From: Leptolinea sp. UBA5366
GTDB taxonomy: Bacteria; Chloroflexota; Anaerolineae; Anaerolineales; Anaerolineaceae
Assembly (NCBI GenBank): GCA_002407845.1
Contig: DHPK01000026.1
Location: 8,232-72,231, forward strand
DNA: 64,000 nucleotides
Direction: 5' to 3'
In this document: positions 23,840 to 32,418 of the stretch, one piece after another
Layout of the letters: each line of letters opens with the position of its first letter
Position numbering within the stretch: the first letter of the stretch is position 1
Program-made: the position numbers and the translations under genes
The notes under the pieces: generated by a model
Database searches by the model: none
What the model was told of the DNA's origin: nothing
What the model saw: only the letters and a program-made list of their open reading frames with translations

Positions 23840-26008
23840 ATGAGCTCTAATACGATAAAAAGTGAAGTTCCGACTGCAACCAGTCTGCCGAAACGAATTG
23901 AACGCCTGAATGACCTCGCATACAACCTTTGGTGGTCATGGAATCCGGAAGCAATCAATCTGTTTGCCCGGATCGATCCAGTGCTGTGGGACAGTGTTTC
24001 ACATAACCCTGTCGCACTGCTGCAGCAGGTATCGCGCGCGCAGCTGAATCAGGTTGCCAACGAGAAACTCTATCTTGATCATTACGACCGCATGGTTGCC
24101 GCCTTCGATTCTTACATGAATGAAAAGGAAACCTGGTTCGTAAAAAATTACCCAAATCTTAACGGGAAATCAATCACCTATCTTTCCTTTGAATTCGGTC
24201 TGCATGAATCCATCCCTGCATATGCCGGCGGTCTGGGCATTCTGGCGGGCGATCATCTGAAAGAATCCAGCGACATGGGCTTGCCGCTCAATGCGATCGG
24301 TTTCATCTATAACCAAGGTTATTTTGTGCAGAAGATTTCCGAGGACGGCTGGCAGGAAACTTCCAACTTCTACCTCGATTTTGACAAAATGCCGATGATT
24401 CCGCTGATGGATGATCAGGACAAACCAGTTCTGATTTCCGTTCAGCTTCCCGGCAGAGAAATCAAAGCGCGGGTCTGGAAAATCCAGGTCGGACGCATTT
24501 CACTCTATCTGCTGGACACGAATATTCCGGAAAACTCCTCATTCGATCAGCAGCTGACCGCAAAACTCTACACCTCAGATCTCGAAACCCGCATTTCTCA
24601 GGAAATTCTGCTGGGAATCGGCGGTGTGCGCGTGATGCGCCGGCTTGAGATCGACCCGACCGTCTGGCACATGAATGAAGGGCACGCAGCCTTTTTGTCA
24701 GTCGAACGCATCGCTGAACTTGTCCGCGAAGGTAAAACTTTTTCCGAAGCGGCAGAAATCGTGCGCAAGGGCAATGTCTTTACAACACACACGCCAGTTC
24801 CTGCCGGCAATGATAAATTCCCGGTCTGGCTCGTTGAAAAATACTTCAGTCAGATTTGGCCTGAACTCGGTCTGACCCGCGAACAGTTTATCGATCTGGC
24901 AAAAGAAGCCAGCCCGTATGGCGATCAGTTCACAATGCCGATTTTGGCGCTGCGCCTTTCAGACCATTGCAATGGCGTGTCTGAACTGCATGGCATGGTC
25001 TCCCGAAAAATGTGGCACTTCCTCTGGCCAGATCGCAAAGAAGAAGACGTGCCGATCACTCATATCACCAACGGTGTCCACACGTTCAGCTGGCTTTCAC
25101 GCCGGATGGGCATTCTTTTTGATCAATATCTGGGAACAGAATGGCGCGAAAATCCGGACAATCCGGAAATTTGGGAAAAGGTTTACAGCATTCCTGACGC
25201 TGAATTCTGGGCAGTCAAACGCCATCAGAAACGAAAACTGATGCGGTTTATCAACGACAAAGCTCGCCAGCAGTGGTTATCCGGGTCGGTCCATCCGGTC
25301 CAGTCCGCTGCCTCTGGCGTGTTCATGGATGCGGACGCTTTAACAATCGGATTCGCGCGCCGCTTCCCGACTTACAAGCGCGGTTATCTGCTGCTGCATG
25401 ACTACGAGCGGCTGCTGCGCATTCTGAATAACGTCGACGCACCGGTTCAGATTCTCTTTTCCGGCAAGGCGCACCCGGCAGATGAACCCGGCAAACTGAT
25501 CGTTCAGCAGCTCTACCGCGCAATTAAAGATCATCGCACCGGCGGACGGCTGGCATTCCTCGAAAATTATGACATGGACATCGCCCGCCATCTGGTTCAG
25601 GGCGTTGACATCTGGCTGAACACCCCGCGCCGCCCGAATGAAGCTTCCGGAACTTCAGGCATGAAAGCCGCAATGAATGGCGGTTTGAACTTCTCGATTC
25701 TGGACGGCTGGTGGCATGAAGGGTACAACGGAAAGAACGGCTGGGCAATTGGCGGAACGGAAGCCCTCGAATCAGTCGAACGGCAGGATGAATTCGACGC
25801 CTTGAGCTTATACGAAACGCTTGAAGACCAGATCGTCCCGCTGTATTACTCGAATCGTTCAGTCGCCGGTGTTCCGGCTGGCTGGATGGCGCGCGTGAAA
25901 GATGCCATCCGCACGCTCTCACCGCAGTTTTCAACCCGCCGCATGGTCAGCGATTATGTGCGCGACATGTACATCCCCGCAATAGAGAGTCAGCAAAAGA
26001 AATCCTAA
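23840..26008 (+). CDS. glgP: Alpha-glucan (glycogen) phosphorylase, short type
   Basis: The GT35 enzyme releases glucose-1-phosphate from glycogen or maltodextrin. The 722-residue length and start (RIERLNDLAYNLWWSWNPEA) match the bacterial and archaeal short phosphorylases, not the 800-900-residue class. The PLP-lysine motif EASGTSGMKAAMNGG is near residue 608; ARRFPTYKRGYLL and the substrate loop FTTHTPVPAGNDKF are present. AGGAAAATATTAAAA precedes the ATG. It is monocistronic; a hairpin at 26047-26083 follows. Confidence 0.96.
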   Translation: MSSNTIKSEVPTATSLPKRIERLNDLAYNLWWSWNPEAINLFARIDPVLWDSVSHNPVALLQQVSRAQLNQVANEKLYLDHYDRMVAAFDSYMNEKETWFVKNYPNLNGKSITYLSFEFGLHESIPAYAGGLGILAGDHLKESSDMGLPLNAIGFIYNQGYFVQKISEDGWQETSNFYLDFDKMPMIPLMDDQDKPVLISVQLPGREIKARVWKIQVGRISLYLLDTNIPENSSFDQQLTAKLYTSDLETRISQEILLGIGGVRVMRRLEIDPTVWHMNEGHAAFLSVERIAELVREGKTFSEAAEIVRKGNVFTTHTPVPAGNDKFPVWLVEKYFSQIWPELGLTREQFIDLAKEASPYGDQFTMPILALRLSDHCNGVSELHGMVSRKMWHFLWPDRKEEDVPITHITNGVHTFSWLSRRMGILFDQYLGTEWRENPDNPEIWEKVYSIPDAEFWAVKRHQKRKLMRFINDKARQQWLSGSVHPVQSAASGVFMDADALTIGFARRFPTYKRGYLLLHDYERLLRILNNVDAPVQILFSGKAHPADEPGKLIVQQLYRAIKDHRTGGRLAFLENYDMDIARHLVQGVDIWLNTPRRPNEASGTSGMKAAMNGGLNFSILDGWWHEGYNGKNGWAIGGTEALESVERQDEFDALSLYETLEDQIVPLYYSNRSVAGVPAGWMARVKDAIRTLSPQFSTRRMVSDYVRDMYIPAIESQQKKS

Positions 26009-26046
26009 GTAGAATTAACAGGGAGTCTGTTTGATAGAGAATAGGC

Positions 26047-26083
26047 AGAATTTCTTCAGCAAAAGAAAAGCTGAAGAGATTCT
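26047..26083 (+). terminator. Hairpin after glgP
   Basis: AGAATTTCTTCAGC pairs with GCTGAAGAGATTCT (one G-T mismatch) across a 9-base A-rich loop. It is followed by GTTTGCTTGTTTG, a weak T tract, so termination may be partial with read-through into the next gene. Confidence 0.6.
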
Positions 26084-26122
26084 GTTTGCTTGTTTGAAAG
26101 GTTAGATGAAAGAAAGGTATTT

Positions 26123-26653
26123 ATGGGTTTAGGTTTAACACAGCAAATCCTGTTAACAGGATTATCAATTTTTATTTTACGAATTATCGACATGACGATG
26201 GACACACTGCGCGTTTTGTTTGTCGTCCGCGGTCGAAAACTGATCGTTTGGTGTCTCGGCATTCTGCAGTCAGCGATCTTTATTGTTGCAATCAGCAACG
26301 TGCTCAAAGGTGAAAACCATTGGTTCACAATCCTTGGCTATGCAGCCGGTTTCGCGACAGGCAACATCATCGGGATGTTTATTGAAGAACGGCTGGCAAT
26401 CGGGTTCCAGCGCATCACGATCATCACCCGAACCGATGGAGCCGAAATTGCTGCCGCGATTCGGAATGAGGGATACGGTGTGACCGAAATGTCAGGCAAG
26501 GGGAAAGACGGCGATGTCACCCTGATCAACATCAACGCAAAACGCAAGCAGGTTCGCGACGTTGAAATGATCGCTCTGAAAATTGATCCGCATGCCTTCA
26601 TCACAATCGATGATTTCAACCCGGTGAACCACAGCGGATACTGGCGCAAATAG
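26123..26653 (+). CDS. UPF0316 (DUF2179-type) membrane protein
   Basis: The 176-residue protein has three N-terminal membrane spans (LTGLSIFILRIIDMTMDTLR, LIVWCLGILQSAIFIVAI, ILGYAAGFATGNIIGMFIEE) and a cytoplasmic C-terminal domain of the DUF2179 type (GAEIAAAIRNEGYGVTEMSG, then KRKQVRDVEMIALKIDPHAF). The family's function is unknown. The ATG at 26123 is chosen over the TTG at 26090 because AGAAAGGTATTT lies just upstream. Confidence 0.88.
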   Translation: MGLGLTQQILLTGLSIFILRIIDMTMDTLRVLFVVRGRKLIVWCLGILQSAIFIVAISNVLKGENHWFTILGYAAGFATGNIIGMFIEERLAIGFQRITIITRTDGAEIAAAIRNEGYGVTEMSGKGKDGDVTLININAKRKQVRDVEMIALKIDPHAFITIDDFNPVNHSGYWRK

Positions 26654-26677
26654 TTATCACGCTGAATTATTAAAAAG

Positions 26678-26703
26678 ATCAGCCATCCGTTTGGATGGCT
26701 GAT
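26678..26703 (+). terminator. Intrinsic terminator after the UPF0316 gene
   Basis: ATCAGCCATCC and GGATGGCTGAT form an 11-bp perfect stem with a 4-base loop, followed by ATTCATTAATT. Confidence 0.8.
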
Positions 26704-26881
26704 ATTCATTAATTTACAACCATGAAGGCTGCTCTTTGGCTCCCGCGACACCCCCTCCTTGGGAACCTATTTATATTGATAAATAATAACATAATTAGAT
26801 TGTTTATCAAGGTTAGCATTACATACGTCCACCGAATCAGGAGTTTTGTAACCTTTAATCTAATTCCCGAATAATGAGATC
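26704..26881. other. AT-rich intergenic stretch, no gene seen
   Basis: No reading frame with coding character is visible between the terminator after the UPF0316 gene and the XRE operator repeats. Confidence 0.6.
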
Positions 26882-26935
26882 TGCAAAGTCTCCTTGACAC
26901 TTCTTGCAAAGTTTACTATACTTTTTATGCAAAGT
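26882..26935 (+). promoter_or_regulatory. XRE promoter with three phased direct repeats
   Basis: TTGACA (26894-26899), 17 bases, TATACT (26917-26922). TGCAAAGT occurs at 26882, 26905 and 26928, exactly 23 bases apart, so copies flank and lie inside the promoter. The second and third copies match further (TGCAAAGTTTACTATAC and TGCAAAGTTAGCTATGC). This is a likely operator for the XRE protein encoded next. Confidence 0.85.
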
Positions 26936-26957
26936 TAGCTATGCAGAAAGGGCGAAA

Positions 26958-27179
26958 ATGAAAACGAGAATTGCTGAATTGCGCAAACAGCAGAAGATGT
27001 CCCAAGAGGAGCTGGCACAGGCCGTCGGAGTCACCCGGCAGACAATCACCTCGATCGAAGTGGAAAAGTACACCGCATCATTGGTGCTGGCATATAAAAT
27101 CGCCCATTATTTTGGTCTGACAATCGAAGAGGTATTCGACTTTTCTGAAGCGGAGGAAAATTACGATGGAAAACTATAG
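26958..27179 (+). CDS. Small XRE-family regulator
   Basis: A 73-residue protein that is little more than a helix-turn-helix: IAELRKQQKMSQEELAQAVG, then VTRQTITSIEVEKYTASLVL, with a short tail (TIEEVFDFSEAEENY). The ATG at 26958 has GAAAGGGCGAAA upstream; the longer frame runs through the promoter. It overlaps the following membrane gene by 14 bases. Such regulator and membrane-protein pairs are common in Firmicutes and relatives. Confidence 0.92.
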   Translation: MKTRIAELRKQQKMSQEELAQAVGVTRQTITSIEVEKYTASLVLAYKIAHYFGLTIEEVFDFSEAEENYDGKL

Positions 27180-27618
27180 AAAACCACTCAAACGCTCGAC
27201 ACTGCTAAACGCGGTTTTCTGTTTGATAACGGCAGTTGTAATCGGCTTGCTTACCTGGTATTACCGTTTTCAAGATCATCAGTTCGGTCATCTGCATGAA
27301 TTTTTCGGCGGTTTCCAGACTGGGATCGGCAGCGGCTTACTGCTGCTTCTGATCATTAGCTTAATAAACAATTTTCGCGCATTATCCAATGAAGCAAAGC
27401 TAAAAGAAATGTATATCCTCGAAAATGATGAGCGCGAAAAGCTGATGTGGCTCAAAACCGGATTGGCATGTCTGCGAATCTTCATCTTCAGCATCGCGTT
27501 AGCCGCTTTTGCCTCCGGTTTCTTCAACGAGGTCGTCTTCATCACGCTATCAGCTGTTCTGTTTTTTATGCTGATCACTTTTGTGCTTGTCCGGTTTTAT
27601 GTCTTCAGCCGCAATTAA
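27166..27618 (+). CDS. Four-span membrane protein paired with the XRE regulator
   Basis: The 150-residue product has four hydrophobic segments (LLNAVFCLITAVVIGLLTWY, GIGSGLLLLLIISLINNF, LRIFIFSIALAAFASGFF, VFITLSAVLFFMLITFVLV) with the charged cytoplasmic stretch KLKEMYILENDEREKLMW between spans 2 and 3. This layout is seen in DUF-type membrane partners of small XRE regulators. No function is known to me. Confidence 0.82.
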   Translation: MENYRKPLKRSTLLNAVFCLITAVVIGLLTWYYRFQDHQFGHLHEFFGGFQTGIGSGLLLLLIISLINNFRALSNEAKLKEMYILENDEREKLMWLKTGLACLRIFIFSIALAAFASGFFNEVVFITLSAVLFFMLITFVLVRFYVFSRN

Positions 27619-27800
27619 TGCGCTTGGAAATCCCGACGTGAGGTTGTAATTGGAAAAGGATTGTAAAATTCAGGTGAAAACACATAGACATTCGTTTTCC
27701 CGCGCTATATTTATGCTAATTTCTATTAAAATGGCTGGCTCCCTGAAATTTGTTCGAAACTTATTTCCAATTCAACGCTCAGCCTGAAAGGAACTGAACA

Positions 27801-28280
27801 ATGAGTGAAAAGAAAAGCGGAAAGAGGGTGCGAACGAGTGCAAAAGCGATCATCATCCAAAATGGGAAAATTTTGATGCTCGACTGTAAATTTTCAAAAA
27901 AAGATTCCTGTTTGCTCTTCCCCGGCGGCGGGCAAAAATACGGTGAAACGCTGAATCAGGCGCTCAAACGCGAATGCAAAGAAGAGCTCGGTGCAAAAGT
28001 GGAAGTCAATGATCTCGTTTGGATTCGCGAATATATCAGCTCAAACCATGAATTCTCGGATCAAGATGACAGCCATCAGATCGAGTTTTATTTTCTTTGC
28101 AAGCTAAAGACTGAATTGAACGAGAAGAAGGCGAAGAAACCTGACAAAGTGCAAAAAGGCATCGTCTGGATTGAACTTTCTGACCTGGCATATATGAACA
28201 TTTACCCCAAAGCAATCATTCCGGTTCTTCAAACGCTTGAATATAAAACTTATCCGTTCTACGGCGGCGACGTCAATTGA
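27801..28280 (+). CDS. Nudix hydrolase
   Basis: The 159-residue protein has a complete Nudix box: GGQKYGETLNQALKRECKEE plus LG, matching G-x5-E-x7-REUxEExGU, at about residues 49-71. Nudix enzymes hydrolyse nucleoside diphosphates linked to other groups; the substrate here cannot be read. The gene stands alone, convergent with the glycan operon, and AAAGGAACTGAACA precedes the ATG. Confidence 0.92.
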   Translation: MSEKKSGKRVRTSAKAIIIQNGKILMLDCKFSKKDSCLLFPGGGQKYGETLNQALKRECKEELGAKVEVNDLVWIREYISSNHEFSDQDDSHQIEFYFLCKLKTELNEKKAKKPDKVQKGIVWIELSDLAYMNIYPKAIIPVLQTLEYKTYPFYGGDVN

Positions 28281-28360
28281 CGAACGGATCAGCAGACAGA
28301 AACGTTTTCAATTCTTGAAATAAATTTCTGCTAAGAATCAATAATTATTAGTTAAACCGA

Positions 28361-29203
28361 TCAAAGGACATCCGCCGTCTTCCAGGAAATCAGAGCCACC
28401 CGCACCGGCATTTTCAGCACCCACTGCCCGTCAGTCTCGCTCATATTTTCTTGCAGAAGTTCGCGGATGAATGCATCATGCACACTGTTCTCGGCGACGC
28501 CAAAACGATTTTTAATCTCAAGATAGGCATTTTCAAAGGAATCATAACGGCGCGGATGAGCGTGCGAGCTTTCTTCAAACAGCACATCCGCATAAATTCC
28601 CATCTGCATTAATGCGTTGTAGGCGACTCTGAAATTTGGGCTGTCATTCGGATGTCCCCAAATGCGCAGAGCAATCTGCGCCAGCGGATCGGACAGCAGC
28701 GGTGCACGGATCAGCAGAAAGCAAGTGCCGCGAACCGCTCGGTTCATAGCGCCGATTAGTTCGCGAAAATCCGCGATCCCGTACATAGCATGCGAGCAGA
28801 GCGATAAATCGTGCATTTCTACCGGGGTTTCCGGCCACTTCCCATCGATCACGTCGACATTATTCACGGCATGACGTTCGAGGTTTTCATGAAGCACAGC
28901 CCGCATGCCTGCGGATGGTTCCAGCGCCGTGATGCGTTTCGCGGCAGAGGAAAGATAAACCGCCCAATTGCCGGTTCCAGCGCCGATATCAAGCAGTGTC
29001 GCGTTTGGATGCTGAGACAGTGTTTGCATCAGAAAATCACGGGTGTTGTCAGGCTGTTGCCAGCGCTGCTCGATGCGATTTGAGAAATCGCGCGCCCGCC
29101 CATGCCAGAAGTCCTTTTCTTTTTCATTTTCCGGTTCAAAACGCCAGTTGCGCGCTTCGACCAACGCTCGCCACAAGGCGATCCAATCCGTCTGTTTTTC
29201 CAT
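28361..29203 (-). CDS. Class I SAM-dependent methyltransferase
   Basis: The 280-residue protein has motif I TLLDIGAGTGNWAVYLSS near residue 70, the acidic ITALEPSAGM post-I region, and a Rossmann-like core. The substrate is unknown. It starts 9 bases after the GT4 gene and is the last gene of the eight-gene glycan operon, which suggests a sugar or lipid substrate, but this is inference from position. Confidence 0.88.
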   Translation of the reverse strand: MEKQTDWIALWRALVEARNWRFEPENEKEKDFWHGRARDFSNRIEQRWQQPDNTRDFLMQTLSQHPNATLLDIGAGTGNWAVYLSSAAKRITALEPSAGMRAVLHENLERHAVNNVDVIDGKWPETPVEMHDLSLCSHAMYGIADFRELIGAMNRAVRGTCFLLIRAPLLSDPLAQIALRIWGHPNDSPNFRVAYNALMQMGIYADVLFEESSHAHPRRYDSFENAYLEIKNRFGVAENSVHDAFIRELLQENMSETDGQWVLKMPVRVALISWKTADVL

Positions 29204-29212
29204 TTACGTCCG

Positions 29213-30343
29213 TCAATTCCCAGCGTGATTAATTTTCAAAATTTTTCGATAGAAAGCCAGATGTTTTTTGGCTATCGCCTGCCAGCCGAGTTCTTCCTGT
29301 GCAAAACGCCAGCCGTTTTCTCCGAGCCGATTTCGTTCTTCTTCATCATCAATCAGGCGGTTCAGCGCCCGTTCAAGCGCCGGTGCGTTTTTCGGCGGGA
29401 TTAGAATTCCGTTTTCCCCATCGCTGATCATGTCTGGGATACCGCCGACCCGGGTAGCGATCACCGGTTTTCGAAAGGCAAATGCTGTCGGGATCACTCC
29501 GGATTGGCTGGCAGAAATGTATGGCAGCGCCACAATGGATGCCTGCTGCATGGCGTCAGCTACCTCTTCATTGCTGAGGAATCGGTTGGAAACAATAATC
29601 CGCTCGTGTTTTAAATTTCCTGCATACGGACTGATATCTCCGCCGCCAGCGATATGCAGCGTCCAGTCCGGATGTTTCGGCAGCACTTTTTTAGCAGCTG
29701 CCAGCAGAATATCCAGACCTTTATATGGCTCAATCCTGCCAAAAAACAAGATTTCCTTTTTCGGGGGCAGGTTCTGATCGCCGTATTGCGTGAAAAAATC
29801 ATAAACCCCATGCGGAACGACCAAAATACGGTCAGCTGATTTTCCCTGATTGACCAGAATTTCCTTCCCTTGTTCTGTCAAGACTACAAAGTAATCCGGC
29901 ATTTTTCGAAAAAGCGCTTCCGTCATGCGGAAATAAAGCGGTGCACCTTCATGATGCACCACGTCATGGATCGTGTAAACAATCGGCACGCGGTGAAAAA
30001 GTTTCAGATAAATTCCCAGAAAGGGATTCCATTCCTGCGCAGCGGTGATATGCACCAGCTGGGGATCGATTTCACGAATCATTTTTGAAAGCGCAATCCA
30101 AGTTTTCGGGTTGAACAGTTTACCGAGCGTCCCTTTCATGCCCTGCCCCATGTCGAGCTTTTGGCTTGAAAAAGTTTGCTGATCCCAATCGGCACGCGAA
30201 TGCTCTGCGCCCTGAACGGTCAGCACGCTGACCTGGCAGAGCGGGCTCAGGCTTTCAGCCAGGCAGTCGTTAAACTGCAGCAGTCCGCCGCGGCGCGTCA
30301 GGCAGATGATCAGCACTTTAATTGGGGAATTTGATTCATCCAT
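29213..30343 (-). CDS. GT4-family glycosyltransferase
   Basis: The 376-residue protein has two Rossmann-like halves. VLIICLTRRGGLLQFND at the N terminus resembles the acceptor domain, and EILFFGRIEPYKGLDILLAA then RKPVIATRVGGIPDMISDGE-NG form the nucleotide-sugar half of GT4 enzymes. The first glutamate of the usual EX7E motif appears replaced (SASQSGVIPTAFAFRKP). It probably adds a sugar to a surface glycan. Part of the operon 28361-37240. Confidence 0.92.
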   Translation of the reverse strand: MDESNSPIKVLIICLTRRGGLLQFNDCLAESLSPLCQVSVLTVQGAEHSRADWDQQTFSSQKLDMGQGMKGTLGKLFNPKTWIALSKMIREIDPQLVHITAAQEWNPFLGIYLKLFHRVPIVYTIHDVVHHEGAPLYFRMTEALFRKMPDYFVVLTEQGKEILVNQGKSADRILVVPHGVYDFFTQYGDQNLPPKKEILFFGRIEPYKGLDILLAAAKKVLPKHPDWTLHIAGGGDISPYAGNLKHERIIVSNRFLSNEEVADAMQQASIVALPYISASQSGVIPTAFAFRKPVIATRVGGIPDMISDGENGILIPPKNAPALERALNRLIDDEEERNRLGENGWRFAQEELGWQAIAKKHLAFYRKILKINHAGN

Positions 30344-30353
30344 GATCGATTTC

Positions 30354-32399
30354 CTATCTCAAAAAACTGCAATCCAGTAAACGCTCGACATTCAGGATTG
30401 TATCCTGTTTCTCAGCCGAATCTTGCGTGTCTTTCTGAATCCGATTCCAGACCGCACACAGCGGGTTATTCATCAATGGCGTGGTCTCAAGCGCGATCGT
30501 GGTCTGATCCAGCGCCTGCTGCCAGTTCAGCGTATGAGCGAATCCTTCGATGAAAGGGATCCTTTCCATTGGATCATTCGGATGATCATTCAGCTGAAAA
30601 GCCTCCTCTGCCAGAAGAGCAATCTGGTCCCAATCGCCTTGCTGTCTGGCAAGATCGGCATGTTCATAATACCAGCACCAGTTCTTGGGCAGTTCTTCGC
30701 CGAATAGCACGGGATCGAGCGGCTCGTAAGGGGCATCTGCCAGTATCCGGTCATAGTTGTTAAGCAGCGCCGCATCGCGGTCAATATTCGGGATGGTCTG
30801 ATTAAACAGGTCAACCTCCGGATCCAGCACATGCACACAGCCGGGCGCTTGATAGTAGAGGCTGATCGAATGATCCGTGCTGCCTTCGAAGCGCGCAGAA
30901 AGATATTCTTGACTGATTTCCTTGCCGGGCTCAAATTTGCTGAGCGTTTCCTCTCGCTTGGTATTCGTATACAAAATGTAGGGAATCCGCTCCGCTTCGT
31001 AAGCCTCAGCGTATATCCAGTTCAGCGGTGCAGTCAGTGAGTTGTCCGTGCTGAAACGGATCGGCAGCGAATTGGTGATGACAGCGGTGTTCTCTGCTAA
31101 TGCCGGCACGCGCCATTTCAGCTGCTGAAAAAAGTCCTTTGTCAGCGTCCAATCGCGGCGGTATTCGTTCGCTGTAATGAAATGCGACCCGGTGCTCATC
31201 CCCACCATGCACGCGATCGCCAGCGTTGAGAGAACGACTCCGGGTTTGCGGCAGCTGGAGATCAAGCTGAAAATGCCAGCCCAGAAAAATGCCATTCCGA
31301 GCATGAACGGCAGTGTATAGCGGCTGTTTGGAAACACAAATGAGAGATAGGAGCCTGTCAGCCAGAAGGGCTGTCCGGCAAGCAGCGTTGCGATCATGCC
31401 TGTCAGAATCAGAAAAAGCGCTGCCCGCCGTTCCTTTTTTCCGGACTCGTTCCTGATCAGCAGGAATACGGTCAGCATGATCAGAAATGTCAGGCAGCTG
31501 ACAATCAGATATACCTGAAAGGTTCTTGCGCCTGTCAGCTGCCGGTCTGGCAGTCTGAATGCCCACAGCCATGCGCCCGCCAGCGCTTTGACGCTGTCAC
31601 TCCAGACTGAATTGAGATATCCCACCAGAGCGGCAAACGGGTCAGCTTTGAATTGCTCCACAAGCGAAAATTCATAGTGGAGTGTCTGGGTTTGATTGAA
31701 AAAGAGCCGATAAATGACGCCCAGCCCAAGCATCAGCGCATAGGGCAGTTCAACCCGAACCAGCCGCTGCCAGCGTTCTTTTCCTGTCAATCCAAGTTGC
31801 GTGCAGGTGCCCCAGATCAAAATCGGGCGCAGCAGCTCCAGCATGAAGAAATATTCCGAGGCAAAAAGATTGACCGCAGCCAGCAACAATCCCAAGAGCG
31901 TCCAGCCCCAATGCCAGCGCGGGGTCTCAGCCTTCCGCAAAGAGATCAAAAAAGAGAGCGTCAACAAACTGATCAGCAGGTACGAAAAGCCAAAATTCAA
32001 GGCAATCGGCTGCATTGTAAATCCGGGATAGGTCATGAACAACAGACCGGCTGCCAGCCCGGGAAATACTTTTTTCAGACTGAGCCGATAGACCAGCAGT
32101 CCGACCAACGCCGAACAGATCACTCGCATCAACAGCCCATAAAGCTGGATGACTAGCGGATTCATGCCAGTCAGCTGCATCACAAGGTTTTGAATCTGTC
32201 CTGCCAGCGGGCGGCTGAAGCTGAAATGCCGCACCACACCGGCATATCCCAGCTCCATTTTCGTCCAAAGATATGCCCAGTCATCCCAATAAATCCCCAG
32301 TTTTCGAATGACCAGCCCATAGCTCAGAAACGCGATCAAAGCCAGCAGAATTGGGAGCGCTTTCAGCGTGATCGGTCGGGATTTGAAAAATTGTTTCAT
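30354..32399 (-). CDS. Large polytopic membrane protein, GT-C-like
   Basis: The 681-residue protein begins at the ATG at 32399 (CAGGGGCAAA upstream); a longer frame lies inside the next gene. About ten or more membrane spans fill the first two thirds. The first extracytoplasmic loop has an IYWDDWAYLW acidic motif, the position and style of the catalytic Asp of GT-C glycosyltransferases. The C-terminal third (about residues 450-681) is soluble. A polyprenyl-phosphate sugar donor is likely if it is a GT-C enzyme, but the family is not certain. Confidence 0.75.
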   Translation of the reverse strand: MKQFFKSRPITLKALPILLALIAFLSYGLVIRKLGIYWDDWAYLWTKMELGYAGVVRHFSFSRPLAGQIQNLVMQLTGMNPLVIQLYGLLMRVICSALVGLLVYRLSLKKVFPGLAAGLLFMTYPGFTMQPIALNFGFSYLLISLLTLSFLISLRKAETPRWHWGWTLLGLLLAAVNLFASEYFFMLELLRPILIWGTCTQLGLTGKERWQRLVRVELPYALMLGLGVIYRLFFNQTQTLHYEFSLVEQFKADPFAALVGYLNSVWSDSVKALAGAWLWAFRLPDRQLTGARTFQVYLIVSCLTFLIMLTVFLLIRNESGKKERRAALFLILTGMIATLLAGQPFWLTGSYLSFVFPNSRYTLPFMLGMAFFWAGIFSLISSCRKPGVVLSTLAIACMVGMSTGSHFITANEYRRDWTLTKDFFQQLKWRVPALAENTAVITNSLPIRFSTDNSLTAPLNWIYAEAYEAERIPYILYTNTKREETLSKFEPGKEISQEYLSARFEGSTDHSISLYYQAPGCVHVLDPEVDLFNQTIPNIDRDAALLNNYDRILADAPYEPLDPVLFGEELPKNWCWYYEHADLARQQGDWDQIALLAEEAFQLNDHPNDPMERIPFIEGFAHTLNWQQALDQTTIALETTPLMNNPLCAVWNRIQKDTQDSAEKQDTILNVERLLDCSFLR

Positions 32400-32418
32400 T
32401 TTGCCCCTGTTCCGCTGA

